From Gammaproteobacteria bacterium (GTDB taxonomy: Bacteria; Pseudomonadota; Gammaproteobacteria; JAJFKO01), in assembly GCA_028284465.1 (NCBI GenBank), contig JANQRR010000019.1:1-37988 (forward strand): a stretch of 37,988 bases of DNA, written 5' to 3'. The position numbers were made by a program, and so were the translations under genes. Positions within the stretch are counted from its first letter, which is position 1. The number at the start of each line of letters is the position of its first letter. The notes beneath the pieces were generated by a model. It made no database searches, had not been told where the DNA came from, and was given only the letters and a program-made list of their open reading frames with translations. Shown here in pieces: positions 1 through 8,386 of the stretch.

Positions 1-2
1 GA

Positions 3-1646
3 ATCGAGCGGATCACTGACCGCATGATGCATGGCTATAAAATATTATTAAGCAAAATTCTCCAGCTTACCGCCATGCCACTACAATTACGTGGTTTACA
101 ATTATTGCAAAATCGTGGTGCTGCAACAAGAATTGGCACTAATGTATTAGTGTATGGCGCTATCATCGGCTTGCTTGGATTTTTATTCACGCATTTACCA
201 CAAGAATTGTTACCACAGCAAGATCAAAGTGTAATTTTAACCTTTATTAAAGGTCCCTCGACGGCGAACCTTCATTTCATCGAGAAATACACTAAACGCT
301 TACAAAATGCTTATAAAAAAGTGCCCGAGTATAAAAGCAATATGGTTATCAACGGTTGGCCACAAAGTAATGGTGGTTTTTCTATTATGATCCTCTCGCC
401 ACAAAATCAACGTAAACGTACCGCAATGCAAATTCAACAATCATTGTTACCACAATTAATGGGCATTCCTGGTGTCATTGCATTCCCAATATTACCACCA
501 GCACTGCCTGGCATTGGTGGCTCTTATCCTATTGAATTCGTATTAAATACCACGGGTAGTTATCAAAAATTAAATCACGCAATGCAAAAATTAGAAACTG
601 CTGCTCGCAATAGTCATTTAATGTTTAACATTGACACTGACTTAAAATTTGATAATCCACAAATTGAAATTGATGTTAACCGTAATAAAGCTGGAATTTT
701 AGGGATCAATATGGCAGAGATCAGCACGGCATTAAACACTATGATCGGCGAACCAACCCCGAGTCGTTTTAGTATGAACGGCCATAGTTATGATGTGATC
801 CCACAGGTGTACCCACAGTATCGTTTAAACCCTAATAACCTTAACGACATCTATGTACGTACCCGCACAAACAAATTAATTCCGCTAGCGAACATTATTC
901 ATATCTCCGAAAAAGTTGGGCCACGCAATTTAAATCACTTCCAACAATTACGCTCAGCTACGTTGCAAGCCAGTGTTAAACCGGGCGATTTAGGTAAAGC
1001 TTTAACATTTCTTCAACAAGCTGCTAATAAACTATTACCGCATAACATTCATTATGATTTTGCGGGCATGTCACGCCAATATTTTACTGCCAGTCATGCT
1101 ATGCTGATCACTATGTTATTCGCCGGGATCTTTATTTTCTTAGTGTTGAGCGCGCAATTTGAAAGCTTCGTTGATCCATTCATCATTTTATTGTTTAGTG
1201 TGCCACTGACATTTGTCGGTGCGTTGTTAGCTTTAAAAATTACAAAAGGTACGTTAAACCTTTACACATATATTGGTTTAACCACATTGATTGGTTTGAT
1301 CAGTAAACATGGCATATTGATGGTAGAATTTGCCAATCAATTACAACGCCAAGGTAAAGATGCATGGACAGCAATCATTGAAGCTGCTAGCTTACGCTTA
1401 CGACCAATTTTAATGACTACTGCTTCCATGGTACTTGGCGCACTACCATTAGCATTCGCCAGTGGCGCCGGCGCTGAACCACGCCAACAAATTGGCTGGG
1501 TGATCGTTGGTGGGATGACCATCGGAACCTTTTTCACATTGTTTATTGTGCCGATAGCGTATACCTATCTTGCACGCAAAAAACCAAGCGCTCAAAACCT
1601 TGACAGTTCTGACGAAAAACGTTATGGTGAAAACGTATTATCTTAA
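3..1646 (+). CDS. RND multidrug efflux permease, C-terminal half (5' truncated by window edge)
   Basis: Inner-membrane proton-driven pump of the RND (AcrB/MexB, HAE1) superfamily; normally about 1030 residues and partnered with a periplasmic adaptor and an outer-membrane channel, neither of which is in the window. The frame is open to the left edge, so the ATG at 24 is internal, and the visible 547 residues are about the second half. Seen: a membrane segment near visible residues 45-65, followed by the LPQELLPQQDQ stretch typical of the loop after TM7, then a periplasmic porter region of about 280 residues, then about five membrane segments at the C-terminus, including the family motif around GLISKHGILMVEFAN. 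The substrate cannot be inferred. The small membrane-protein gene starts 19 bp after the stop and is probably cotranscribed. Confidence 0.93.
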   Translation: MERITDRMMHGYKILLSKILQLTAMPLQLRGLQLLQNRGAATRIGTNVLVYGAIIGLLGFLFTHLPQELLPQQDQSVILTFIKGPSTANLHFIEKYTKRLQNAYKKVPEYKSNMVINGWPQSNGGFSIMILSPQNQRKRTAMQIQQSLLPQLMGIPGVIAFPILPPALPGIGGSYPIEFVLNTTGSYQKLNHAMQKLETAARNSHLMFNIDTDLKFDNPQIEIDVNRNKAGILGINMAEISTALNTMIGEPTPSRFSMNGHSYDVIPQVYPQYRLNPNNLNDIYVRTRTNKLIPLANIIHISEKVGPRNLNHFQQLRSATLQASVKPGDLGKALTFLQQAANKLLPHNIHYDFAGMSRQYFTASHAMLITMLFAGIFIFLVLSAQFESFVDPFIILLFSVPLTFVGALLALKITKGTLNLYTYIGLTTLIGLISKHGILMVEFANQLQRQGKDAWTAIIEAASLRLRPILMTTASMVLGALPLAFASGAGAEPRQQIGWVIVGGMTIGTFFTLFIVPIAYTYLARKKPSAQNLDSSDEKRYGENVLS

Positions 1647-1665
1647 TCTAAAGCGAACGAGTCAC

Positions 1666-1917
1666 ATGAAAAGAGCACCAAATTTCCTTAAGCAGTTACT
1701 GCCTTATATTAGCCTTGGGATCTTTATCGTCTTAGTGATCATTGGTATTCTTTTTCTGTCTTATATTCTTATTATCGGTGCTATCATCGGTTTAGCATTA
1801 TTTATAATTGGTTATCTTAAAGCAAAATTTTTCCCTACGAAATTCCCACAACGACCACAACAATCACAACCGCCATCACGTCAAGGCAGAATTTTCGATC
1901 ATAATGAGTTTAAATAA
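1666..1917 (+). CDS. Small hypothetical inner-membrane protein (83 aa)
   Basis: Not recognised as a named family. The frame is open further upstream inside the RND gene, but the ATG at 1666, just after the RND stop, is the natural start. The protein has a short basic N-terminus, then one long or two closely spaced hydrophobic segments (about residues 12-52, rich in Ile, Leu and Gly), then a basic Pro/Gln-rich tail that is probably cytoplasmic. The 19-bp spacing suggests cotranscription with the efflux permease, so it may be an accessory or unrelated membrane peptide. The Shine-Dalgarno sequence is weak. Confidence 0.6.
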   Translation: MKRAPNFLKQLLPYISLGIFIVLVIIGILFLSYILIIGAIIGLALFIIGYLKAKFFPTKFPQRPQQSQPPSRQGRIFDHNEFK

Positions 1918-1937
1918 TAATGATTACCTATTTAAAC
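1908..1937. terminator. AT-rich 9-bp inverted repeat between convergent genes, possible weak terminator
   Basis: Arms GTTTAAATA (1908-1916) and TATTTAAAC (1929-1937) are a perfect inverted repeat with a 12-nt loop. They span the stop codons of the small membrane protein (+) and the antitoxin (-). The stem is pure A/T apart from one pair and there is no clear U-tract, so termination is only a guess from position. Confidence 0.3.
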
Positions 1938-2294
1938 GTAAACAAGCTCTCCTGTGCGGCCACCTTTTCTACGCTTACCGCTCTTAATATTAACGATTAC
2001 ATTTAATCCTTGGCGATCAACTAAATCTTGCAGACTTAAACGAATAAATTGTTCTTCTGGATATTTGAGTTTCTCTGCATACATTTTAGCACGTTCTGGA
2101 CTTATAGATGTTCGATCACTCTCAATATTACATAGATGTTGACGGGAAATACCAAGCATTTGTGCAAATTCAACTTGAGCTATACCGTCAGCCTTGCGTA
2201 TAGCCCAAATCAATCGCCCAAGTGTAATTTTTTCACCGATCATTTTTTCAATCTGCTTTAACGACTTTTGTGTTAGTTTAGTGCTAGTACTCAT
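1932..2294 (-). CDS. XRE-family antitoxin (HigA-like) of a type II toxin-antitoxin pair
   Basis: A 120-aa DNA-binding protein with a helix-turn-helix of the Xre/Cro type at about residues 35-75 (the stretch AQMLGISRQHLCNIESDR is the recognition part). It is predicted to neutralise the toxin encoded just upstream and repress the shared promoter. The order toxin then antitoxin is that of HigBA-type modules. The ATG at 2294 lies inside the toxin gene, giving an 11-bp overlap and likely translational coupling. The basic C-terminal segment (GKRRKGGRTG) is probably disordered. The exact TA subfamily is not assigned. Confidence 0.85.
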   Translation of the reverse strand: MSTSTKLTQKSLKQIEKMIGEKITLGRLIWAIRKADGIAQVEFAQMLGISRQHLCNIESDRTSISPERAKMYAEKLKYPEEQFIRLSLQDLVDRQGLNVIVNIKSGKRRKGGRTGELVYV

Positions 2295-2577
2295 GCTTGT
2301 TGATCTCCATTATTTCGACGAACTTTATGCCATCACGATGTATCTCATAAATGGCACGATATCCTTTACTTAGCCTAATTGATCGTTGCCCTGTTCTATT
2401 ACCCTTTAAAGACTCATCATGAAATCCTGGTATTTTTCTTATTTGATTGAGCCCTTGATGTCCTATTGCATCGATCCAGCCCCACAGTTTAATTGCTATA
2501 TATCTCGGTACTTTTTTCAAATCCTTACGGGCTTGCCTTGACAATTTAACTTGATAAATATCTTTGTTATTATTCAT
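2284..2577 (-). CDS. RelE/ParE-superfamily toxin
   Basis: A predicted small toxin of the RelE/ParE/HigB fold, usually a ribosome-dependent mRNA interferase or, for ParE types, a gyrase poison. The frame runs back to a TTG at 2607, but the ATG at 2577 is preferred: it gives 97 aa, the usual size, and the upstream part of the frame is the operator palindrome. Family features seen: an N-terminal strand and basic helix (VKLSRQARKDLKKVP), a central loop with GFHDESLKGNRTGQRSIRL, and the late strand GYRAIYEI followed by the C-terminal strand ending in INKHEY. It overlaps the antitoxin gene downstream by 11 bp. Whether it is active cannot be told from sequence. Confidence 0.82.
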   Translation of the reverse strand: MNNNKDIYQVKLSRQARKDLKKVPRYIAIKLWGWIDAIGHQGLNQIRKIPGFHDESLKGNRTGQRSIRLSKGYRAIYEIHRDGIKFVEIMEINKHEY

Positions 2578-2584
2578 TTTTTCA

Positions 2585-2607
2585 TTGTACACTAAAAAAG
2601 TGTACAA
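2585..2607. promoter_or_regulatory. Palindromic operator candidate of the toxin-antitoxin operon
   Basis: Perfect 9-bp arms TTGTACACT (2585-2593) and AGTGTACAA (2599-2607) are separated by five A residues. The palindrome sits 8 bp upstream of the toxin ATG, where an Xre antitoxin is expected to bind for autoregulation. The palindrome is seen directly; its role as operator is inferred from position and from how TA operons are usually controlled. Confidence 0.65.
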
Positions 2608-2655
2608 ATCAAATAATAATTGACTAACATTCTAAACAGTAATCGAAATTGGGAT

Positions 2656-4065
2656 TTAAGCAGTTGCTAAATTCCACGACGGGCGACGGAATTTATAGAT
2701 CAGTAGCGGTGGCAGGCTCATCACTAACAAGCCAGCAATTAATAAAGCTTCATAATGTAATGCTCCGCCAACATTAATATTGCCTGGCGGCACAAAACCG
2801 ACGCTTAATGTTACGATACTTCCTAATAACCCAGCACTACCCACTAACCACATACCAAGCTTGCCACCAGGGATCTTAAATAAGCGTTGACGATTGGGAT
2901 CTTTGTAACGCAAATAAATGCCCGCCATAAACATTAAAATATACATTAACATGTAAAGCTGTGCTGCCAGTGCTGTTAAATACCAATAAGAACCATTGAC
3001 ACTAGGCATAAACAAAAAAATCGATGTTAATATAGTAACGATTACAGCTTGATACAATAATAATAATCGTGGTGCACCATGACGATTAGTACGGCGAAAT
3101 TGCATCGGCAAATTACCATCTTCGGCTGCAATTAGTAAACCTTTCGTTGGTGCAATGATCCAATTATTAACGCCACCCATGCCTCCGATCACCAGCATTA
3201 ACGCAACTAACGGTAATAACCACGTTAAATGATAAGCATTAAAAAATGCGCTAAATGCCTGCATGATCCCCGCAACTAAACTGATATGATCACTTGGCAA
3301 GACAATAGCAATCGCTAATGCTCCAAACATTAACGTACCTAAGATAATTAATGTTGAGTACAATAATGCCAGTGGAAATGCTCGTTGTGGATTTTTAGTT
3401 TCACGCGCATGCACTGTGGCAATTTCCATCCCACAAAATGATAAAATGATCCCTGTCAGTGATACCCACATGGTGGAATTATGGAAATGTGGAATAATGC
3501 TCGGCAAATCAAAATGGATCTGCAATGGTCTGCCTGCTGCTATCCAAGCACCACCTAATAAAATAATTAATCCCATCGGCAAAAACAAACCCGCGATCCC
3601 ACAAAAATTGCTGAACCATGCTGATGATTTCATGCCAAAAAGATTCACTAATGTCGTGCTCCAAAATGCTATTAAGATCACTGCAGCCAAAAACAATTTA
3701 TTTTGCGCTAGTGCAGGAGAGATTAAATACCCTAGAGTACCAGCAACAAATGATAAAATTGTTGGATACCAAATAATATTTTCTACCCATTGAAACCAAA
3801 TTGCTAAAAAGCCAAAACGAGTCCCAAAAGCTTCTTTCACCCACACATAAACGCCACCTTTATCTGCCCAAGCAGATGCAAGCTCCGCGGATACCAACGC
3901 ACACGGAATTAAAAAGAAAATCGCTCCAAGAATGAAAAAGAAAATAAGATCACTGCCAAATAATGCTGTTGCTGGCAAATTACGAATGCTATCGACAGAG
4001 CCAACGGTGATCATCACTAAGCTGAATATGCTTAAAGTTCGTAGCTTGCTCGCGCTGGTTGCCAT
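2656..4065 (-). CDS. APC-family amino acid permease, GadC-like
   Basis: An integral inner-membrane amino acid transporter or antiporter with about 12 hydrophobic segments over 469 residues, normal for the APC superfamily. The N-terminal region (LPATALFGSDLIFFFILGA, then SAELASAWADKGGVYVWV) resembles the glutamate:GABA antiporter branch (GadC). The first frame codon is a GTG at 4068, but the ATG at 4065 is chosen because AGGAAGAGG lies at a suitable distance. The C-terminus is short, without a long regulatory plug. The gene follows hutI on the same strand after a 90-bp gap, so it may import histidine or exchange glutamate produced by histidine breakdown; the substrate is inference only. Confidence 0.85.
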   Translation of the reverse strand: MATSASKLRTLSIFSLVMITVGSVDSIRNLPATALFGSDLIFFFILGAIFFLIPCALVSAELASAWADKGGVYVWVKEAFGTRFGFLAIWFQWVENIIWYPTILSFVAGTLGYLISPALAQNKLFLAAVILIAFWSTTLVNLFGMKSSAWFSNFCGIAGLFLPMGLIILLGGAWIAAGRPLQIHFDLPSIIPHFHNSTMWVSLTGIILSFCGMEIATVHARETKNPQRAFPLALLYSTLIILGTLMFGALAIAIVLPSDHISLVAGIMQAFSAFFNAYHLTWLLPLVALMLVIGGMGGVNNWIIAPTKGLLIAAEDGNLPMQFRRTNRHGAPRLLLLYQAVIVTILTSIFLFMPSVNGSYWYLTALAAQLYMLMYILMFMAGIYLRYKDPNRQRLFKIPGGKLGMWLVGSAGLLGSIVTLSVGFVPPGNINVGGALHYEALLIAGLLVMSLPPLLIYKFRRPSWNLATA

Positions 4066-4155
4066 CACCTCTTCCTAATGCTCAATAAATATACAAAACT
4101 ATTTTGCCAGAAATCTGTCGATCCAGCAAGTAAATCCTTATAAATTCAAGCAAAT

Positions 4156-5379
4156 TTACCTATTCCCCAAGGATTTACCTGCTTTCACAATACCCACACA
4201 TGGGTTGAATCCATAACCATAAGCTAAATCAAGCGGATGATCGACACCCCATACAGCAAAATCAGCCATTTTACCCACCTCCAAACTTCCCACAGTCTCT
4301 CCTATCCCTAAAGCCTTAGCTGCATTAATTGTAATGCCGCGTAAAGCTTCTGTTGGGGTCAAACCTAGTAACACACAAGCCATATTGAGCATTAATAAAA
4401 GTGATGTTGTCGGTGAGCTGCCAGGATTAGCATCAGTGGCAATCGCAATCGGTACTTTATATTCACGTAGTAAGTCGATCGGTGGCTGCTGCTTTTCTTG
4501 TAAAAAATAAAACGCACCCGGTAATAATACTGCAACCGTACCGTGTTGTGCCATCGCCATAATGCTTTGTTGATCGGCATATTCCAAATGATCTGCTGAT
4601 AGTGCATTATACTTTGCTGCTAATAACGCACCTTGACTATTTGTTAATTGTTCGGCATGCATCTTAACCGGCAACTTATAACGCTGCGCTGCTTTAAAAA
4701 CTTGTTCTGCTTGCGCTTGACTAAAACCAATTGATTCACAAAAAACATCGACGGCATCCGCAAGCTTTTCGGCAACCACCGCTGGTAACACTTGTTCACA
4801 GATAAAATTAATATACTCATCAGCACGATTTTTATATTCGCTAGGTAACGCATGAGCACCTAAAAACGTGGTTTTTATTGTAACGGGAAATGCTTCAGCA
4901 AGCTTGCGAGCAACACGTAACATTTTTATTTCGGTTGACTCATCTAAGCCATAGCCAGATTTTATTTCTACTGTAGTAACCCCTTCTCGCATCAAAGCTG
5001 ATAAACGTCTCGCTGCAGTATTAAATAATTCGTCAACGCTAGCTTTGCGCGTGGCAGCTACCGTTGTTTGTATGCCACCGCCTTGGCGTGCAATGTCAGC
5101 ATAACTCATACCTTGCATGCGTAAATTAAATTCTTGCGCACGATTACCGGCATAAACAAGATGTGTATGACAATCGATTAAACCTGGCGTTAACCACTGA
5201 TAATTAAGTTTGTGAATTACTTTTGCTAGATCAGATGGCTCAGCTGGTAATTCAGCACGTTTACCTACCCAACTGATCTTGTCATCAGTTACTGCGATAG
5301 CACCATCTGCAATGTCACCAATACCTTCATCTGGCATCATGGTTGCAAGATTAACGTCTAGCCATAATGAATCCCACAT
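4156..5379 (-). CDS. hutI: Imidazolonepropionase
   Basis: Third enzyme of histidine degradation: hydrolyses 4-imidazolone-5-propanoate to N-formimino-L-glutamate in the cytoplasm. It belongs to the metal-dependent amidohydrolase superfamily. Seen: the metal motif HTH at residues 71-73 in GLIDCHTHLVY, the substrate-loop region with Arg80, the KSGYGLD segment, KMHAEQ with a further metal His, SADHLEY, and ATDANPGSSPT carrying the catalytic Asp. The frame opens at a TTG (5397), but the ATG at 5379 with AAAGGA upstream is better, giving 407 residues, the family length. It diverges from hutG across about 115 bp. The enzymes for the first two steps (hutH, hutU) are not in the window. Confidence 0.96.
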   Translation of the reverse strand: MWDSLWLDVNLATMMPDEGIGDIADGAIAVTDDKISWVGKRAELPAEPSDLAKVIHKLNYQWLTPGLIDCHTHLVYAGNRAQEFNLRMQGMSYADIARQGGGIQTTVAATRKASVDELFNTAARRLSALMREGVTTVEIKSGYGLDESTEIKMLRVARKLAEAFPVTIKTTFLGAHALPSEYKNRADEYINFICEQVLPAVVAEKLADAVDVFCESIGFSQAQAEQVFKAAQRYKLPVKMHAEQLTNSQGALLAAKYNALSADHLEYADQQSIMAMAQHGTVAVLLPGAFYFLQEKQQPPIDLLREYKVPIAIATDANPGSSPTTSLLLMLNMACVLLGLTPTEALRGITINAAKALGIGETVGSLEVGKMADFAVWGVDHPLDLAYGYGFNPCVGIVKAGKSLGNR

Positions 5380-5430
5380 AGTTGGTCCTTTTACCAAGCA
5401 ATTGTCTACTATTCAAATTATCGATTATCC

Positions 5431-5448
5431 TATCATCTATTGATGATA
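5431..5448. promoter_or_regulatory. Inverted repeat in the hutI/hutG divergent promoter region
   Basis: Arms TATCATC (5431-5437) and GATGATA (5442-5448) form a perfect 7-bp inverted repeat with a 4-nt spacer in the only intergenic space between the two divergent hut genes. A single operator serving both directions is plausible. It does not obviously match the HutC site I know, so the binding protein is unknown. Confidence 0.4.
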
Positions 5449-5494
5449 TTTGTTAGCATAACATTAATGCAAACTACTGCTTAAAGGATCTTCA

Positions 5495-6493
5495 ATGCCT
5501 GCGACCATGACATGGACACAGCATTATCAGCCACCACAATCTAGCCACTGGCATGGTCGTGATGATGGCGAACCTGAACGCATGCATCAGCGCATTCAAT
5601 GTCATGATGCGCGTGATTTACCTAATTTAGCTATACCTAGCACTGCTTTTGGTTTATTAGGTTTTGCTAGTGATGTTGGCGTGTATCGTAATCAAGGCCG
5701 CCCCGGCGCGATAGCTGGTCCTAAAGCCATACGTCAAGCGCTAACTAACTTTGCAATTCATTTACCAAATAACGTCGCTTTATATGATCTTGGTGATATC
5801 GTTTGTGCAGATGATGATTTAGAAAGCGCGCAACAAAGCTTAGGTGAATTAACTACTATATTGTTTAATAAAAACATTCAACCAATTTTAATAGGTGGCG
5901 GCCATGAAATTGCATGGGGTCATTATCAAGGTATTGCTAAAACCCATCCACAAACACGCTTAGGTATTATTAACTTTGATGCGCATTATGATCTGCGTGA
6001 ATTGTTACCTAACAAGCAAGGTAGTTCTGGCAGCGGATTTTTACAAATTGCTCGCGCTCGGCAAGCACAACAGCAGAATTTCAATTATCTTTGTATTGGC
6101 ATTCAGCCGGCTGCAAATACGCCTAGTTTAATGAATACTGCAAAAGAATTAGGTGTACAAACTATTCTTGCCCAAGATCTACTGACGCATTCACCACAAA
6201 GCATCACGGCGAAAATTGATGATTTTATTAATCATGTTGATCAGATTTATTTAAGTTTATGTTTAGATGTGTTTAACATTAGCATTGCTCCTGGAGTAAG
6301 CGCACCACAAGCATTAGGTTTATTGCCAACTCAAGTTCAACTGTTATTTCATCACATTGTTACGAGTGACAAAGTGATTAGTTTTGACATTGCAGAACTC
6401 GCGCCAAATCTTGATCATGATCATAGTACTGCAAAACTCGCTGCCAGCTTTGTCATTGAATATCTCATGGGGATCAACCATGCACATTTTTAA
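5495..6493 (+). CDS. hutG: Formimidoylglutamase
   Basis: A ureohydrolase-fold enzyme (332 aa) that hydrolyses N-formimino-L-glutamate to glutamate and formamide using two Mn ions. Motifs in order: GGGHE (134-138), NFDAHYDLR (DAHYD at 162-166), and SLCLDVF with Asp258 followed by APGVSAP (265-271). Compared with the usual SxDxD signature the first Asp is Cys256. The start is supported by AAAGGA 7 nt upstream of the ATG. Length and the APGVSAP block point to formimidoylglutamase rather than agmatinase or arginase, and the divergent hutI neighbour agrees. The last 14 bp overlap the next gene. Confidence 0.93.
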   Translation: MPATMTWTQHYQPPQSSHWHGRDDGEPERMHQRIQCHDARDLPNLAIPSTAFGLLGFASDVGVYRNQGRPGAIAGPKAIRQALTNFAIHLPNNVALYDLGDIVCADDDLESAQQSLGELTTILFNKNIQPILIGGGHEIAWGHYQGIAKTHPQTRLGIINFDAHYDLRELLPNKQGSSGSGFLQIARARQAQQQNFNYLCIGIQPAANTPSLMNTAKELGVQTILAQDLLTHSPQSITAKIDDFINHVDQIYLSLCLDVFNISIAPGVSAPQALGLLPTQVQLLFHHIVTSDKVISFDIAELAPNLDHDHSTAKLAASFVIEYLMGINHAHF

Positions 6494-6998
6494 TGAAAAA
6501 CTCAAAGTGCGCGTGCTGCCATTTTTTCTGCAACCCTTTTTCGGCATGATTTATATTTTTTGCGTGCTGCTTGGATTCGGTGGGTTAAGCAATTTTACGA
6601 TTTTAGGCGCAATCGGCGTAACATCATTAGCCTCAAGCACGTTCATCACCTTTACCCAATGTCGCGCTACAGCTTTAAGACCGCGACATTTAATTGGCGG
6701 TTATATGATTGCAACCGTTGTTGGCGCGTTAATGAAACTTTTAATGTTATGGGTGTTTCATCACTATCCGCACTTTGCTAATGACTTAACGCGAATTGCA
6801 TGTGCTGCAATCGTCGTTGGCGTTACCACCTTTACTATGGCAGTGATTGACATGGAACATCCACCTGCTGCTGGTTTCGCGATTGGTTTAGTGCTAGAAG
6901 AATGGACCACTCGCGTATTGATCGTCATTGGCGTCGCATTAGTCGCGTTAGTCATTATCCGTTTGTGCTTAGGCCGATTTATGAAAGACTTAGCTTAA
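6480..6998 (+). CDS. HPP-family integral membrane protein
   Basis: A 172-aa membrane protein with about four hydrophobic segments and the family-naming motif in DMEHPPAAGFA (about residues 124-134). HPP-family proteins are of poorly known function; some plant members have been linked to nitrite transport. The start at 6480 lies 14 bp inside hutG and is preferred over an upstream non-ATG frame opening that would sit fully inside hutG; GGGGAT precedes it. The overlap implies translational coupling with hutG, so a role in moving a by-product or substrate of histidine breakdown is possible but unproven. Confidence 0.8.
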   Translation: MHIFNEKLKVRVLPFFLQPFFGMIYIFCVLLGFGGLSNFTILGAIGVTSLASSTFITFTQCRATALRPRHLIGGYMIATVVGALMKLLMLWVFHHYPHFANDLTRIACAAIVVGVTTFTMAVIDMEHPPAAGFAIGLVLEEWTTRVLIVIGVALVALVIIRLCLGRFMKDLA

Positions 6999-7003
6999 AT
7001 ATT

Positions 7004-7651
7004 CTACCTACGTCCTCTATTACTTGGCACATTTGACCCAGAACCATTTTGCTGTGGTGGCATACTATTCATTGTCAATGTTAGTCTGTACCAAACTGAT
7101 GGCGATTGTTGTGGCGATCGGGAACCAAAAAAACTTGGGTTAGCGCCACTACCATTAGTAGACTCACGTTGCAGTCCCTGCATATATACACGCTGTCTTG
7201 GCGAACGAGGATTATCTCGCTGGTAGCGGTAACGTGCTGTTCTTACATCCTCTAAATAACCTCTCAGATCGCGAAGTCGAGAAATGTCGTTTACTACAAC
7301 TGAAGGAACGGGAGATAGCTGCGTTACAATTAGACTATAAGATACCCTTGTTACCCTTGTTACCCTTGTTACCCTTGTTACCCTCGTCACGCCTGGTGAT
7401 TGTGACGTTTGTCTACGTCTTCTTACTCGTGGCTGTGAGGGAAAAATGTTTGCAAACGAAGGCAAAGATGGCGGAGTATTCGGAACAGGTGGATTTATAA
7501 TTTGAGGAACATTTAAATATTCCTGAGATGGTGATGATGGTGATGGCACTGTAGGTTGACGCCTGCTACTACTAGCACCACTATATACTGATTGATGAGA
7601 TGCTCTTCTTGTTCTTCTCGCTGGTCCGGATGTTCTATCTTTTCTAGACAT
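7004..7651 (-). CDS. Disordered Ser/Pro/Arg-rich hypothetical protein with TRV tandem repeat
   Basis: Not recognised. The 215-aa predicted product is almost wholly low-complexity: Arg/Ser-rich start, Pro/Ser-rich middle, a run of five TRV triplets at about residues 88-103 encoded by a 9-bp DNA repeat, a short more ordered segment with RLRDLRGYLEDVRTARYRY (about 125-143), and a Gly/Asn/Ser/Arg tail. It has no signal peptide or membrane segment. AGAGAG lies upstream of the ATG. It is convergent with the HPP gene (5 bp apart). An opposite-strand frame through the repeat exists but looks like a shadow. It could be a secreted or nucleic-acid-binding protein; that is speculation. Confidence 0.55.
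   Translation of the reverse strand: MSRKDRTSGPARRTRRASHQSVYSGASSSRRQPTVPSPSSPSQEYLNVPQIINPPVPNTPPSLPSFANIFPSQPRVRRRRQTSQSPGVTRVTRVTRVTRVTRVSYSLIVTQLSPVPSVVVNDISRLRDLRGYLEDVRTARYRYQRDNPRSPRQRVYMQGLQRESTNGSGANPSFFGSRSPQQSPSVWYRLTLTMNSMPPQQNGSGSNVPSNRGRR
7343..7387. repeat. 9-bp tandem repeat, five copies
   Basis: Four identical copies of TACCCTTGT and a fifth with one change (TACCCTCGT) run head to tail. They are in frame with the minus-strand gene, each unit encoding Thr-Arg-Val, so copy-number change would not shift the frame. Confidence 0.95.
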
Positions 7652-7732
7652 AATAACACTCTCTAATTAACTTAAGTATTTATTGATATTCAAGCGAGAA
7701 TTAATTCACTGATAGAACGCTGAAGTTAAATC

Positions 7733-8386
7733 TTAAAAACCAAATATTTTTAAGATGACGCGCCATAAGCCTAGTACTGGAGGGCTGATAATATATTTCA
7801 ATAAACCTGTTGCTAACAACAATACAATAATTAAAAAACCAAATGGTTCAACCCGGTCGTAGTAGTACGCGAGCCGTCCAGGCAATAATCCTGAAACGAC
7901 ACGCCCACCATCCAATGGTGGTATCGGAATTAAATTCACGATCATTAACACCAAGTTAATAATTATACCAGCTTGTCCCATGTATGCCAGCGGTATTCCC
8001 AACCAAGCGGTTGATGGAGCGATTACCGTTCCGATTTTCATAACGCCAGCCCAGATCAATGCCATGATTAAATTTGCCATTGGTCCCGCAGCAGCAACTA
8101 AAATCATATCGCGCTTAGGATGTTTGAGATTATTCCATGTCACCGGCACTGGTTTAGCCCAACCAAACACAAAACCACCGATCCATAATAATAGTGCAGG
8201 CACAATGATCGTGCCTATCGGGTCAATATGTTTGATTGGATTTAAAGTAAGGCGACCTAACATTTTCGCGGTTGGATCACCGAGTTTATTGGCCACCCAA
8301 CCATGTGCAACTTCATGCACGGTAATGGCAAATAATACTGGCAATACCCAAATTGCGATTTTTTGTAACAATGTTAAATTAGCCAT
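7733..8386 (-). CDS. Site-2 protease family (M50) membrane zinc metalloprotease
   Basis: A multipass intramembrane metalloprotease of the short M50 class (YwhC-like, no PDZ domain). Seen: HEVAH at residues 24-28 (Zn ligands and catalytic Glu) in the first membrane segment, and NLIPIPPLDGG with LDG at 158-160, the second-site Asp motif, near a later segment; about five or six hydrophobic segments over 217 residues. A GTG at 8404 could extend it by six residues; the ATG at 8386 is preferred. The start overlaps the end of rocD by 8 bp, suggesting cotranscription with the arginine pathway, although no functional link is known. Substrate unknown. Confidence 0.88.
   Translation of the reverse strand: MANLTLLQKIAIWVLPVLFAITVHEVAHGWVANKLGDPTAKMLGRLTLNPIKHIDPIGTIIVPALLLWIGGFVFGWAKPVPVTWNNLKHPKRDMILVAAAGPMANLIMALIWAGVMKIGTVIAPSTAWLGIPLAYMGQAGIIINLVLMIVNLIPIPPLDGGRVVSGLLPGRLAYYYDRVEPFGFLIIVLLLATGLLKYIISPPVLGLWRVILKIFGF

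Noticed and set aside
7343..7387. Possible CRISPR array
   Set aside because: The 9-bp units are contiguous without spacers and are in frame with a coding sequence.
7198..7500. Plus-strand frame through the 9-bp repeat (Leu-Pro-rich)
   Set aside because: It lies fully inside the minus-strand repeat gene, which has a Shine-Dalgarno and a longer frame; its Leu-Leu-Pro run is the repeat read backwards.
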